DNA of 64,000 bases, taken from NCBI GenBank assembly GCA_016713885.1, contig JADJOF010000008.1:1-64000 (forward strand), written 5' to 3'. How positions within the stretch are numbered: position 1 is the first letter of the stretch; every line of letters begins with the position of its first letter. The translations under genes and the position numbers were made by a program. Positions 52,064 to 63,068 of the stretch are shown here, piece by piece. Below the pieces are notes generated by a model. That model had not been told where the DNA came from and did not search any database. It saw only the letters and a program-made list of their open reading frames with translations. Origin of the DNA: Bdellovibrionales bacterium. GTDB lineage: Bacteria > Bdellovibrionota > Bdellovibrionia > Bdellovibrionales > JAMPXM01.

Positions 52064-53584
52064 TTAAAAGAACCCGAGCTTCTTCTCGCTGTAGCTAACG
52101 AGGAGATTCTTGGTCTGCTGATAGTGATCGAGCATCATCTTGTGGGTCTCACGACCAATACCCGACATCTTATAACCACCGAACGCCGCATGGGCAGGAT
52201 AAGCATGATAGCAATTCGTCCATACCCGTCCCGCCTGAATACCACGACCCATTCTAAATGCCGTATTCATATCTCGCGTCCAGACCCCTGAGCCCAATCC
52301 GTAAAGCGTGTCGTTGGCAATTGAAAGCGCATCGGCCTCATTCTTAAATGTCGTCACCGAAACGACTGGCCCGAAGATCTCCTCCTGAAAGATTCGCATC
52401 TTGTTGTGCCCCTTAAAAACAGTGGGCTTAACATAGTAGCCGTCCTTAAGATCTCCCGCCAATACGTTGCGCTCCCCTCCTATAAGACACTGAGCGTTCT
52501 CCTTCTTGCCAATATCCAAATATGAAAGAATCTTCTCGAGCTGTTCATTGGATGCCTGTGCGCCAATCATCGTGTCTTTATCCAAGGGGTTTCCTTGCTT
52601 GACCTCGGCAACTCTTGCCAGCACCTTTTTCATAAACGGTTCATAGATCGATTCGTCAATCAGAGCCCGTGAAGGGCATGTACAAACTTCGCCCTGATTG
52701 AGCGCGAACATCACAAAGCCCTCGATCGCTTTATCGAGGAACCCATCATCTTTTTCCATGACGTCAGCAAAGAAAATGTTCGGCGACTTTCCGCCGAGCT
52801 CAAATGTAACCGGAATGAGATTCTGGCTCGCGTACTGCATAATCAATCGACCCGTTGTCGTTTCGCCCGTGAAGGCAATCTTTGCGATTCGAGGACTCGA
52901 TGCCAAAGGCTTACCGGCTTCAAGACCAAAGCCGTTCACCACATTGAGAATTCCGGCCGGCCAAAGATCTTGAATCAGCTCAAGCAACACCAAGACTGCA
53001 ACCGGAGCTTGCTCAGCTGGATTAAGGACGACACCGTTGCCTGCGGCGAGTGCTGGTGCCAATTTCCATGCAGCCATCAAGATGGGGAAGTTCCACGGAA
53101 TAATTTGTCCAACAACTCCAAGCGGCTCATGGAAATGGTAGGCCATTGTTTCATGATCAATTTCACCGACCGTGCCCTCTTGCGCGCGAATACAGCCCGC
53201 AAAATAACGGAAGTGATCGATCGCCAGAGGAATATCGGCGGCCATCGTTTCACGAATGGGCTTGCCATTGTCCCAAGTCTCAGCCGTTGCAATCAGCTCA
53301 AGATTGGCTTCCATCCGATCGGCAATCTTATTGAGAAGATTCGCGCGTGCCGTCGTCGACGTCTTCCCCCAAGCCTCTTTGGCCTTATGGGCCGCATCGA
53401 GCGCGAGTTCAATATCCTCAGCGGTCGAGCGCGGCACCTCACAAAAAGGCTTGCCGGTTACTGGTGTGACATTCTCAAAGTACTGCCCCTTTACAGGAGC
53501 GACCCATTGTCCACCGATGAAATTGGCATAGCGTTTTTTAAACGGAACAGCGAATCCATACTTCCCAGGCTCAATTTTGCTCAT
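52064..53584 (-). CDS. NAD-dependent aldehyde dehydrogenase (ExaC/AldB type)
   Basis: A 506-residue enzyme that oxidises acetaldehyde or similar aldehydes. VTFELGGKSPNIFF holds the general-base Glu and FALNQGEVCTCPSRA the catalytic Cys; PWNFPILMAAWKLAPAL and FTGETTTGR bind NAD. The Cys-Thr-Cys at the active site is typical of the AldB/ExaC branch, as is the DUF779 neighbour. Start ATG 53584 has GAGG upstream. The gap to the next gene (53585-53722) holds no gene. Confidence 0.95.
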   Translation of the reverse strand: MSKIEPGKYGFAVPFKKRYANFIGGQWVAPVKGQYFENVTPVTGKPFCEVPRSTAEDIELALDAAHKAKEAWGKTSTTARANLLNKIADRMEANLELIATAETWDNGKPIRETMAADIPLAIDHFRYFAGCIRAQEGTVGEIDHETMAYHFHEPLGVVGQIIPWNFPILMAAWKLAPALAAGNGVVLNPAEQAPVAVLVLLELIQDLWPAGILNVVNGFGLEAGKPLASSPRIAKIAFTGETTTGRLIMQYASQNLIPVTFELGGKSPNIFFADVMEKDDGFLDKAIEGFVMFALNQGEVCTCPSRALIDESIYEPFMKKVLARVAEVKQGNPLDKDTMIGAQASNEQLEKILSYLDIGKKENAQCLIGGERNVLAGDLKDGYYVKPTVFKGHNKMRIFQEEIFGPVVSVTTFKNEADALSIANDTLYGLGSGVWTRDMNTAFRMGRGIQAGRVWTNCYHAYPAHAAFGGYKMSGIGRETHKMMLDHYQQTKNLLVSYSEKKLGFF

Positions 53585-53722
53585 AAAATCCCCCTCAGAG
53601 CATTAAACTGCATAAGTTTAAAAAGAATATGAAGGACGACGTCTCAAACCAAGAAAAAGCGAATAAATCGAACGGGGTCCAGCACAAAAACATTATGAAT
53701 TCATTAAGGACAAACGGAGTCG

Positions 53723-55350
53723 CTATACGATGTCCTCCTGCCACCCCAAAAGTGCCGCGCCCCAACGACGGCCTTTGACATACACCGGGACAGTCAATCC
53801 CGTCAGGACCGCGCCCGTATCGCGGTGATAAGTTTGCACAAGATACTGAAGAGCAGACTCGGCCGTTTCATTTAAATCTGCACCGGCGCTGACAAACTCC
53901 TGCGAAGTCGCAATAAAACCGAGCCCTGAGTCACCAAGCCCAAGCCCAACCCTTGCGCCTTTCACCAAGGTGTCATCGTCGTGAAAAAACCTTTTTACCC
54001 GATTCCCAGCGAGATCCTGCGCCGTTTGCCCGGTCCAAGCCTTACAAAACTCAGAGTTGTGAATCGGAGCATAGGCATTGAGATCAAGCAGAATTGCAAA
54101 GATCAAAGCCGGTTCAGAGTTTTTGACTTCGTCCATCTTTTTTGAAGAGCCTTGTCGACAACTCGGTCATAGCGGGTCGAATACTTTTTCGGAAAAAATC
54201 CAGAGCTCGGAACACTCGAAACATCAAAAAGTTCGGCAAGCTCCTGCTTTCTTATGCCCGTTATCTCCTCGTATTGAAGTGCCAGTATATCATCGAGCGT
54301 ACATTCGCCGCGATCGACCGCATCCTCGAAGATCTGCCGAGCACCCACAGCCAGTGTGCGTGCGGCGCCAAGCGATCGATGAAAAAGCGTGTCCATCGGA
54401 AACTGCCCAAAGAGACCGTAGACCTCCTCCGTATTTTTCGAAAGCTCAACCATCTCCTCCGAAAGCCTTACCGTCTCTTCGGTCATCTTTGACGATGCCG
54501 CCTGCGTTTCCTGCATTTGTACGACCGTCTTTTCAATAGTTCCCATCTCTGAATTCACCAAAGATGCGATCGATCGCGTCCGATCCGCCGAGCTCGATAC
54601 ACAGTTCAATATATCCTTGAATGACAATGCGAGTTCTTTTGCGTTCTGAGAGTTTTCTAGCGTTAGCGCTTCAATCTCACTCAAAGACTGTCGCGTTGGT
54701 TCGAGCTCCTGTCTCAACTGACTCAAGAGATTTCTAATTTCGCTGGTCTGACCCGCCGTATTCTGAGCCAACAAACGAATCTCCTCGGCCACAACATGAA
54801 AGCCCTGCCCATGAGCACCTGCCCGGGCGGCCTCGACGGCCGCATTGAACGCAAGAAGCTTTGACTGAAACGCAATCGAATCGACCACATCACTGACAGA
54901 GACAATTTGAGGCACCTTATTTAAAATCAACTCAACCCGATCAATTGTCGACCTCATATTTGCAAGAAGCTGCTCCGAAGACTGGACCACTCGCAGCAAG
55001 GATGTATGCCCAGCCGTCGCAAGACTGTTCATCTGGTCAGTGGCAACCGCCGCCGCTGTCGTCAGTTCCGATATCTGCGCCATCGCCCCTCGTAGGTGTA
55101 CGGCGCCTTCTTTGGTTTTGGAGACATTCTCGTCTGTTTTGTCGATCTGTCGCATGAGTATCTTCAAACGGAAAGAACTCTTAGCCGCCCGACAGGCAGT
55201 CCCCGACACGGACCGAAAAAGTCTCAGTAGAACGCCACTTGCTGGGTCGACATCTCTATCAATTCGTGCAGGCTCCTTGACGTATCGGAGCAGCCCCTGC
55301 CCTGCTTTTCTTATATTAAAAAGGAAGCCTTCCAACTCAACTCCCAGCAC
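53723..55350 (-). CDS. soluble methyl-accepting chemotaxis-like protein (frameshifted)
   Basis: Frame 1 from 55350 has 415 residues without a membrane segment. The signalling hairpin is clear (LLAFNAAVEAARAGAHGQG, FHVVAEEIRLLAQNTAGQ), followed by a long coiled coil and YEEITGIRKQELAELFDV. It ends DKALQKRWTKSK, but one more A near 54130 restores KKMDEVKNSEPALIFAILL to the stop at 53723. This C-terminal domain (APIHNSEFCKAWTG, DLAGNRVKRFF) recurs after signalling domains in other receptors of this type. Total about 540 residues. A cytoplasmic sensor is likely. Confidence 0.8.
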
Positions 55351-55394
55351 AAAACACCACTCCTATCATTCTTCAGCGAAAATAAAGATTCGAT

Positions 55395-57576
55395 TTAGTA
55401 AAAGCGCTTTTCACTCTTCGCCATATGATTCAGCGACGTGCAGGGCTTAAAGCGTGCACCGTATTTACTCGCCAAAACCTCAAGCTCATCACAAATCACT
55501 TTCGCCCCGATCGTATCGGCATAACGCAAAAGGCCGCCGCGGAATGGAGGGAATCCGGTTCCGGTGATCATCGCGAGATCAACCTCATCGGCCGTCTCAA
55601 CGATCTTCTCTTCAATCAAAGCCATCGCCGCTTCGTTCACCATCGGAAAAATGCCGCGACGAACCGTTTCATCGGCCGAGAGCCTATCGGAGGGCTGACC
55701 AAGACCGAGTTCAGAATAGATCGTTTGATCGATCTCGAGCTGCTTCCCTTTGTCGTCATAGAGATAGAAGCCTTTTTTACTTTTCTTACCAAGGCGCTCT
55801 TTATTCTCCGAAAGCTTCTTCATCACCGGCGGGATCATGATGCGATCGCCAAGCGACTCGTGGAAAATCTTTGAAACCTTGATGCAGACATCGATTCCGA
55901 TCTCGTCCATCAAAGTGAACGGCCCCATCGGCATACCGAACTCTTTTTTGTATCGACGATCCACCGTCTCAATCGACATCCCGTCTTGAAGAAGCCACGC
56001 CGCCTCAATCAAATACGGAACGAGAATTCGATTCACCAAAAATCCAGGGCCATCTTTTACAACAACTGGAAGCTTGCCCATTTTTTTCGCGAGATCAAAA
56101 ACAGTCGCAACAGCAACGTCGCTCGACTTCTCGCCGCGAATGACTTCAACAAGCGGCATTTTATGAACCGGATTAAAGAAGTGCATGCCGACAAAGTTCT
56201 CAGGATGCGGATGCCCTTTGGCCATCTCTGTTACACTGAGTGACGACGTGTTGGTGGCGATGATACATGACGGCTTACACTTCCCAGCGGTTTCGCCAAT
56301 CACCTTCTTCTTGATACCCATGTCTTCAACGATCGCCTCGACGACAACGTCGAGCTGACCAAAGCCCGCGTAATCAAGACCACCAGAGACAAGGTTCATC
56401 TTGCGACCAAGCTCATAGCGATCAATCTTTTTGCGCTTCACGAGCTTGCCCCAGAGCTCACCCGCATGGCGAAGACCCAGTGCAATCGCCGCATGCGAGA
56501 TGTCTTTCATGCGAACTTCGATCCCACGGTCAGCTGCGACATACGCAATACCGCCGCCCATGGTCCCAGCTCCCAGCACTCCAATGGATTTAACCGGCAA
56601 CGCCTTCACATCACCTGCAACGCCGGTTTTTTTCTTCACCGACTCCATCAGGTAAAACACATTGATGAGATTTTTTGAAACATCGGTCACAGCGACTTCA
56701 CAGAAGCCTGCAAGCTCTATCTCAAGCGCACGTGCGCGATCACTCATGCCGTATGTCTTCTCGATGACTTCAATGGCTTTCAGCGGAGCTGGATAGTGCC
56801 CGCCGGTTTGTTTTGCGGTGCCCTCTTTCCACTTTGAGAAAATAAAAGCGCGAGCCGGAGCCATCTCCATGGCATTGCCCATTACACCTTTTGGCTGAAA
56901 ACGCTTAACACGCTTTCCTTTTAGCGCAGCGTCTTTTGCCATCTCAAGCGCTTTGGCTTCAAGGATCGAATGATGAACGACCTTGTCGACAAGACCAAGC
57001 TTCTCTGCTTTTCGCGAATCAACGGCTTTACCCTGAACGATGATATCGAGTGCGGCCTGATAACCAAGAGCGCGTGGCATGCGAACACAGCCACCAAAGC
57101 CTGGAATAATCCCAAGCTTCACTTCCGGAAGCCCAATCTTGGTCGCGGCATCATCGCTTGCTATTCGATAGTCGCAAGCCAAAATCAGCTCACAGCCACC
57201 GCCCATGCAGGCGCCGTGAATTGCGGCGACGACTGGGATCTTCATATCTTCAATGCGCGCGAAGATTTCATGCGCTTTGCCGATAGCGACTCGATAGTCC
57301 TCGGCCTTCTTCATCGCCTTGATTTCTTCGATATCAGCGCCCGCGATAAAAATCGAAGGTTTGCGCGAAATCAAAACCGCCGCTTCATAAGGCCCTCTTC
57401 TACCTCTTCCAAAACTTCGTTTAGACGGAACATGACGGGTGAAGAAAGCTTATTCACCTTCTCGCCAAAGAGGTCGAATTCAACCAGCGCCACATCACCT
57501 TTAGGAACAATGCGAATCGATTCTTGGATGCTGTCAGTTCAATAGTCCTTATTTCTCCGGGATTTCCAGAATTCAT
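55395..57576 (-). CDS. fadJ: bifunctional enoyl-CoA hydratase/3-hydroxyacyl-CoA dehydrogenase, FadJ/FadB type (two frameshifts near the 5' end)
   Basis: The alpha subunit of the beta-oxidation complex. The open 659 residues begin mid-hydratase (FIAGADIEEIKAMKK), with AAIHGACMGGGCELILACDY and PEVKLGIIPGFGG holding the two catalytic Glu, then the dehydrogenase with IGVLGAGTMGGGIAYV and VGMHFFNPVHKMPL. The missing 5' part is in other frames: ATG 57576 (AAGGTGG site) leads through SIQESIRIVPKGDVALVEF and NKLSSPVMFRLNEVLEE. Breaks lie near 57535 and 57390 (one missing base each). Corrected length is about 727. ATGA links it to the thiolase gene. Confidence 0.88.
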
Positions 57577-58935
57577 CGCGCCACCTTGGCCCACCGAAGA
57601 ATCATAGCGCCGCCCTGACCGCACCGAATTCTTTCCAGAACGCCTTTCATCTGTTTCATCAGCGTCATCAACACCAGACGCGTTCGTTAAATTTGCACCA
57701 CCGGATGCCCCAGCGCAATCGCGCCGCCGTTGATATTGAGTTTACTCATATCGAGCGAGCCGAGTTTCTTTGGCAAATCAAGCTTCTCACGCGCAAACTG
57801 ATCGCTATCAAACGCCTTCAAACACGCCATCACTTGTGCTGCAAAGGCCTCGTTGAGCTCAACAACATCGAGATCTGAGAATTCAATTCCCGCGCGCTTC
57901 AGCGCAATCGGCGTTGCGTACGCAGGTCCGAGTCCCATGCGCTCCGGCTCAAGCCCCGCAAACGCGTACGAGAGAATGCGCGCAATCGGTTTCATCCCAA
58001 GCTTGTCGGCCTGCTCGCGGCTCATCACCAAGACCATCGCCGCACCATCTGTGATCGGACACGCGTTGCCAGCCGTGACTGTTCCAGTTTTGCGATCAAA
58101 GATCGGTTTCAGTTTTCCGAGCGCTTCCATCGACTGGCCATCGCGCGGACCGATATCCGCTTCAACCACTTCTTTAAATGATGGTGGCAAATAGACCGGG
58201 GCGATCTCTTCTGCCAGAACACCGTTCTTCTGCGCCGCCACCGCTTTTTGATGCGAAGCCAGAGAGAACTCATCTTGCTCTTGACGAGAAAGCCCCCACT
58301 CCTTCGCGAGAAGCTCCGCGGTTTCTCCCATATTTTTCCAACAAAAGGATCCGTTAGGCCCTCAACGATCGCAATCCGCGGCTTGTATGGCGCCCGCGCC
58401 ATTGGCCCTGTGGTCAGAAGGTTCGCAATCGACTTCAAATCAGCACCGACAAGTCCCGCAAGGGCCGCAATCTGTTGCCCAGGCGACTTCGCAGAACCGA
58501 GCATCGCAATCGCTTTCGTCACTTCGTTTGAATAGATCAGCGGCATCTGCGACATCGATTCCGTTCCGCCGGAGATCACCACGTTCGCCATGCCCGCTTT
58601 GATCTTATCAAAGCCACCCGCAATCGACTCCATCGCCGATGCGCAGTTGCGATGAACGGTGTGTGCCGATGTCTTTTGCGGAATCCCCGCATTGAGCGCC
58701 ACCACGCGACCGATATTCACAGCGTCGGATGGGTTTCCGGTGTTGCCGATGATGACTTCATCGACAAGATTCACATCGAGATTGGTGCGCGCGAGCAACT
58801 CCTTCAGAGCGACACGCCCCAGTTCCGCAGGATGCACCGTCTTGAGCTTTGTATCGGCCTTCGCGAACGGGTTCTCAATCCAACAATACCACATCGTGGA
58901 TGAGGAGCTGCTGCTGCCGGACCCGTTTTTCCCAT
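57573..58935 (-). pseudogene. acetyl-CoA acyltransferase (thiolase), three or more frameshifts
   Basis: The beta subunit that cleaves 3-ketoacyl-CoA. ATG 58935 follows AAGGAG and reads MGKTGPAAAAPHPRCGIVGLR; a missing C near 58875 diverts it from PFAKADTKLKTVHPAELG. VHRNCASAMESIAGG carries the active Cys. A missing A near 58337 interrupts VGKNMGETAELL. Near 57690, GGAIALGHPV is followed by an in-frame TAA but TRLVLMTLMKQM continues, ending with CGQGGAMILRW and a stop that overlaps the fadJ-type start. Corrected length is about 450. All catalytic motifs (Cys, NEAF, GHP) are present, so error is likelier than loss. Confidence 0.85.
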
Positions 58936-59229
58936 AGAACTTCTCCTTTTGCGGCGAACTTTCGAAATATGGAAATATTCGAAATTCCTTCACTTTCTTT
59001 GTCAAACCACATTGTCGTTAACGGCCGACAACACGTCACTCAATCTGTCAGCACCTCGACTCCAATCTTGCGCTCACAGTCGCCGTCGCTTTGCGGCATT
59101 TACGCACCCTCACTTGCATCAACTGCGGCTTGACAGCGGTTCCTCGGATTCCCTACGCCATGCCTTTGCGGCTACCTCATCGGCCCATATCGCAAAACGA
59201 GACAAGATAACTCAAAGGAACGCCCTTCC

Positions 59230-61575
59230 ATGTCCGACAAAACACCCGACATCAAGACCAAAGAAAAGTCGCAACTTCAGATCGACGCCCTGGACTACCA
59301 CAGCAAACCAACCCCGGGGAAAGTCGAGGTCATTTCCTCAAAGAGCGTGGCCAGCGAACGAATGCTTTCACTCGCCTACTCTCCCGGAGTTGCCGTTCCC
59401 TGTATCGAAATCGCCAAAGATCCAGAATCCGTTTACGAGTACACAACGAAGGGAAACCTCGTTGCCGTGATCACGAACGGCACCGCGGTCCTTGGCCTTG
59501 GCGACATCGGGCCGCTTGCGGGAAAACCAGTGATGGAAGGAAAAGGCGTACTCTTTAAACAGTTCGCCAACATCAATGTCTTTGACCTTGAGCTTGACGC
59601 CAAGGACCCTGACGAATTCTGCCGCGCCGTGAAGGCACTTGAACCAACATTTGGCGGCATCAACCTCGAAGACATCAAAGCACCCGAGGGCTTTGAAATT
59701 GAAGAACGCCGAAAACGCGAGATGAAAATTCCGGTCTTCCACGACGACCAACACGGAACCGCGATCATCTCGGGCGCAGCTCTTCTGAAATGCCTGCGAA
59801 GTCACGGACCGCAAGATGAGCGAAATCAAGCTCGTGATGAATGGCGCTGGTGCCGCGTCGATTTCGTGCGGTCGAATTTTCATGGCCCTTGGCGTGAAGG
59901 CCAGCAAACATCCTGATGTGCGACTTCCAAAGGGAGTCGTTACAAGGGCCGCAAAGACGGCATGAACAAGTACAAAGAGCAATTCGCCGTTGAAACCTCA
60001 GCGCGCACTCTCCTGGACGCCCTTAAAGGTGCCGACGTCTTCGTTGGACTTTCCGTTGCTGGCGCGATGACGGGAGACATGCTGAAAGTCATGGGCGATC
60101 GCCCGATCGTCTTTGCAATGGCCAACCCCGATCCCGAGATCGATCCGCCGACTGGCAGGCCATTCGACCTGATTGCATCATCGCGACTGGCCGAAGCGAC
60201 TACTCAAACCAAGTGAACAACGTGCTTGGCTTCCCCTTCATTTTCCGCGGCGCCCTCGACGTTCGCGCAACACAAATCAATGAAGAGATGAAGCTTGCGG
60301 CGGTTCACGCCATCGCCAAACTCGCCAAAGAAGAGGTCCCGAGAAAGTTTCGGCAGCTTACGGTGGACCAGAGTTCAGCTTTGGGCCTGAATACCTGATC
60401 CCGAAACCCTTTGATCCGCGCGTTCTGCTTTTCGGTGACTCCAGCTGTTGCAAAAGCCGCGATGGATTCCGGCGTTGCTCGAAAACCGATTCAAGACTTC
60501 CAAGCCTACCGCGATAGCCTCGAAGCCTTCCAGGGTGCGCGCACCGGCTTTGTTCGCTCGGTCATGCACCGAGTGAAGAATCAAGCCAAGGCCTCCGGCA
60601 AACCGATTCCGACGGTTGTCTTCCCCGAAGGCTCGTCTTCGAAAATTTGAAAGCACTTCAAACCATCGCCAGCGAAGGATGATCAAGCCGGTTCTACTGG
60701 ACTAAGATCAGGTTCGCGGCAAGATGGAAGAACTTGGTCTTGACGACCTTAAAGACATTCCGATCATCCATCCCTCGCAGCATCCAAAGTTCCGCGAGTA
60801 CGTCGATAAACTTTATGAAATGCGAAACCGCAAAGGCATCATGCTTCGCGAGGCCGAGCGCCTCATGGCTGATCCCGACTATTTTGCATCGATGATGGTT
60901 CACATGGGCGACGCCAACGCTGTCGTCACGGGCGCAACGCAGAACTACGCCGATTGCGTGCGTCCAATTTTAGAGATCATCGGGCCCGGACAACGCCATA
61001 CGGCCAGCGGTCTGAATCTTGTCATCTTTAAAAACCGCATGCTGTTCTTTGCCGACACCGCCGTGAACATCGATCCCACCGCCGAACAAGTGGCAACGAT
61101 TGCCATTCACGCGGCTCGCGTCGCCGAGTACTTCCGCATTCAACCGCGGATTGCGATGCTCTCTTACACGAACTTCCGCTCCAAAGGCGAAAGCCCGTCG
61201 AAAATGCGCAAGGCCGCCGAGATCGTCAAGAAACGCTACCCGCACTACATCGTCGATGGCGAGATGCAGGCCGACACGGCCGTCAATCCCGATATCGTCG
61301 AGCGGATTTTCCCGATCTGCGAATTGAAAAACGGCGCCAACATCTTGATTTTCCCAACCCTCGATGCCGGCAACATCTCTTACAAACTCGTGCAGCAGCT
61401 CGGCGGGGCAGAGGTCATCGGGCCTTTCCTGATGGGCGTACGCAAACCCGCCAACGTGCTTCAGCGCACCTGCACGGTCGATGACATCGTCAACACCGTG
61501 GCGCTCACCGCGCTCGAAGCTCAGGCTTTTAACGAGAGCCGCAGCTCCTACCCCGGCCCCGGCGAAGGCCGCTAG
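59230..61575 (+). pseudogene. maeB: NADP-type malic enzyme fused to a phosphotransacetylase-like domain, about ten frameshifts
   Basis: Decarboxylates malate to pyruvate with NAD(P)H. The open first part (59230-59790) has LSLAYSPGVAVPC, VITNGTAVLGLGDIG and FHDDQHGTAI with metal ligands. Between 59790 and 60725 the frame changes about ten times: pieces such as NGAGAASISCGRIFMALG, VFVGLSVAGAMTGDML, ANPDPEIDPP, NNVLGFPFIFRGALDVRA and VTPAVAKAAMDSGVARKP follow in correct order. From 60724 the phosphotransacetylase-like domain is intact (GDANAVVTGATQNYAD, GEMQADTAVNPDIV). Corrected length is about 780, as in MaeB. That domain usually regulates rather than catalyses. The 295 bases upstream show no gene. 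Confidence 0.88.
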
Positions 61576-61588
61576 AGCCGAAAATATT

Positions 61589-61624
61589 CTTCCCTGTGGC
61601 GACTCGCGGAGTCGCCAAAGGAAG
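61589..61624 (+). terminator. hairpin after maeB
   Basis: GGCGACTC and GAGTCGCC pair around GCG, with an outer CTTCC/GGAAG extension. It lies 14 bases after the maeB stop. There is no T run, so it may be a rho-dependent pause or mRNA stabiliser. Confidence 0.4.
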
Positions 61625-61735
61625 ATAATTACTCTTTCAACTCCCTGATTCTTCACCGCTTTTCAGGGCCTTCCGAGTTTCGCTTGAACTAGAGGCAAAG
61701 TCTAGTCGCAAAATAAAGAAAGGAGGACTTCAGCC

Positions 61736-63068
61736 ATCGCAAAACCGAATCAACATCCGAGCAACCCGACGCTCTCACAGCGCTGGGAAACTGGAAAAAC
61801 ACTTCTCCGCCCGAAAGAGCGAATCGTTTGTGTCGGTATCGGCCTGAAGTCCGAATCGTTTCAAGAACTCAAAGAAAGTCTGTTTGAACTCGAAGAGCTC
61901 GTCCATTCCGCAGGTGGCGAAGTCGTCGGCTCCATCACCCAGGTCTTAAGCCAATTCACTCCAGCAACTCTGATGGGCTCCGGCAAGGTTGAAGAAATTG
62001 GTGAGGTCGTCCGCGAATCACAAGCGACGGCCGTCGCCGTCGATCACCTTCTCTCTGGAGCGCAGATTCGAAACCTCGAGGACGTCTGGAAAGTTCGCGT
62101 GGTCGATCGCAATCAAGTGATTCTCGATATTTTCGCAGCGAGCGCAGACTTTCGAAGGAAAACTTCAAGTCGAACTTGCACAAATGCTCGATCAGCTTCC
62201 GCGCATGGTCGACGCTTGGCTTGGCTCGCTTTCGCGACAAGGGGGCGGCATCGGCACCCGGGGCCCTGGCGAAACAGCGCTTGAGATGGATCGTCGCCGC
62301 ATCAAGGAACGGATGAAAGTCATCCGTAAACAGCTTGAAAATGTCCGCGGCCAACGCGCCCAGCACCGCGCCTCGCGACGGAAAAATCGGCTCCCGAGTT
62401 TTGCGCTGATTGGCTACACCAACTCCGGAAAATCAACTCTACTCAATCGACTGACGCAGTCTCAGGTGCTCGCCAAAGATCTGCTCTTTGCAACACTTGA
62501 TCCGACAACGCGCAAGATTCACATTCCCGATGGCCCGCCCGCGGTGATGACCGATACCGTCGGTTTTATTCGAAAGCTCCCAACAAATTTAATTGAAGCC
62601 TTTAAAGCGACGCTTGAAGAATCTGCCGATGCCGATATCCTCCTCCATGTCGTCGACCTCTCTTCGCCACAAATGCCAACTCAAGTGGAAGTGGTCAACG
62701 GACTCATCAACGAGTTCGGCTGGAACGACAAGCCCATCATCCATGTCTTTAACAAAGTCGACCAAGCTCCGTTTGAAAAGCAGTTTCAAGTCAAAGCCTT
62801 CCCTCGCGTCTTTGTGAGCGCTCTCACCGGCGAAGGACTCGATCGGCTCAAACGCTTGATGCTCGAGCAAATCCAAGCGCTCTCAACAGAGGTTGAGCTC
62901 TTCTTCCCGCGCGAGAGCGAGCATCGTATTTTTGACCTCGACCGCGAATCGAAAATCGTGAAGCGCGAACAAGGCACAACCGGCACACTGCTGCGAGCAG
63001 CCCTCACTCCGGCCCTCATCACCCGCTGGCAAGAATTCCTCGTTGCCGCCGACCACACGTCAATATGA
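61736..63068 (+). CDS. hflX: GTPase HflX (one frameshift; start codon reads ATC)
   Basis: A ribosome-associated GTPase that splits stalled 70S ribosomes. The N-terminal domain runs SQRWETGKTLLRPKERIV to GSGKVEEIGEVV. A missing base near 62145 interrupts VILDIFAARAQTFEGKLQVE; the next frame continues from 62184. GGGIGTRGPGETALEMDRR is the HflX-specific loop, then GYTNSGKSTLLN (G1), DTVGFIRKLP (G3) and HVFNKVD (G4). AAGGAGG lies nine bases before ATC at 61736, where an ATG is expected and no other start is available in frame. About 444 residues. ATGA overlaps the next gene. Confidence 0.88.

Noticed and set aside
58938..59005. Longer thiolase start at 59005
   Set aside because: Its first residues are unnatural and lie in a different frame from the ATG with AAGGAG at 58935 that leads into the family N-terminus.
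59230..61575. maeB as a genuine decayed pseudogene
   Set aside because: About ten indels yet all motifs remain intact and in order, and the phosphotransacetylase-like domain is undamaged, which does not fit relaxed selection.
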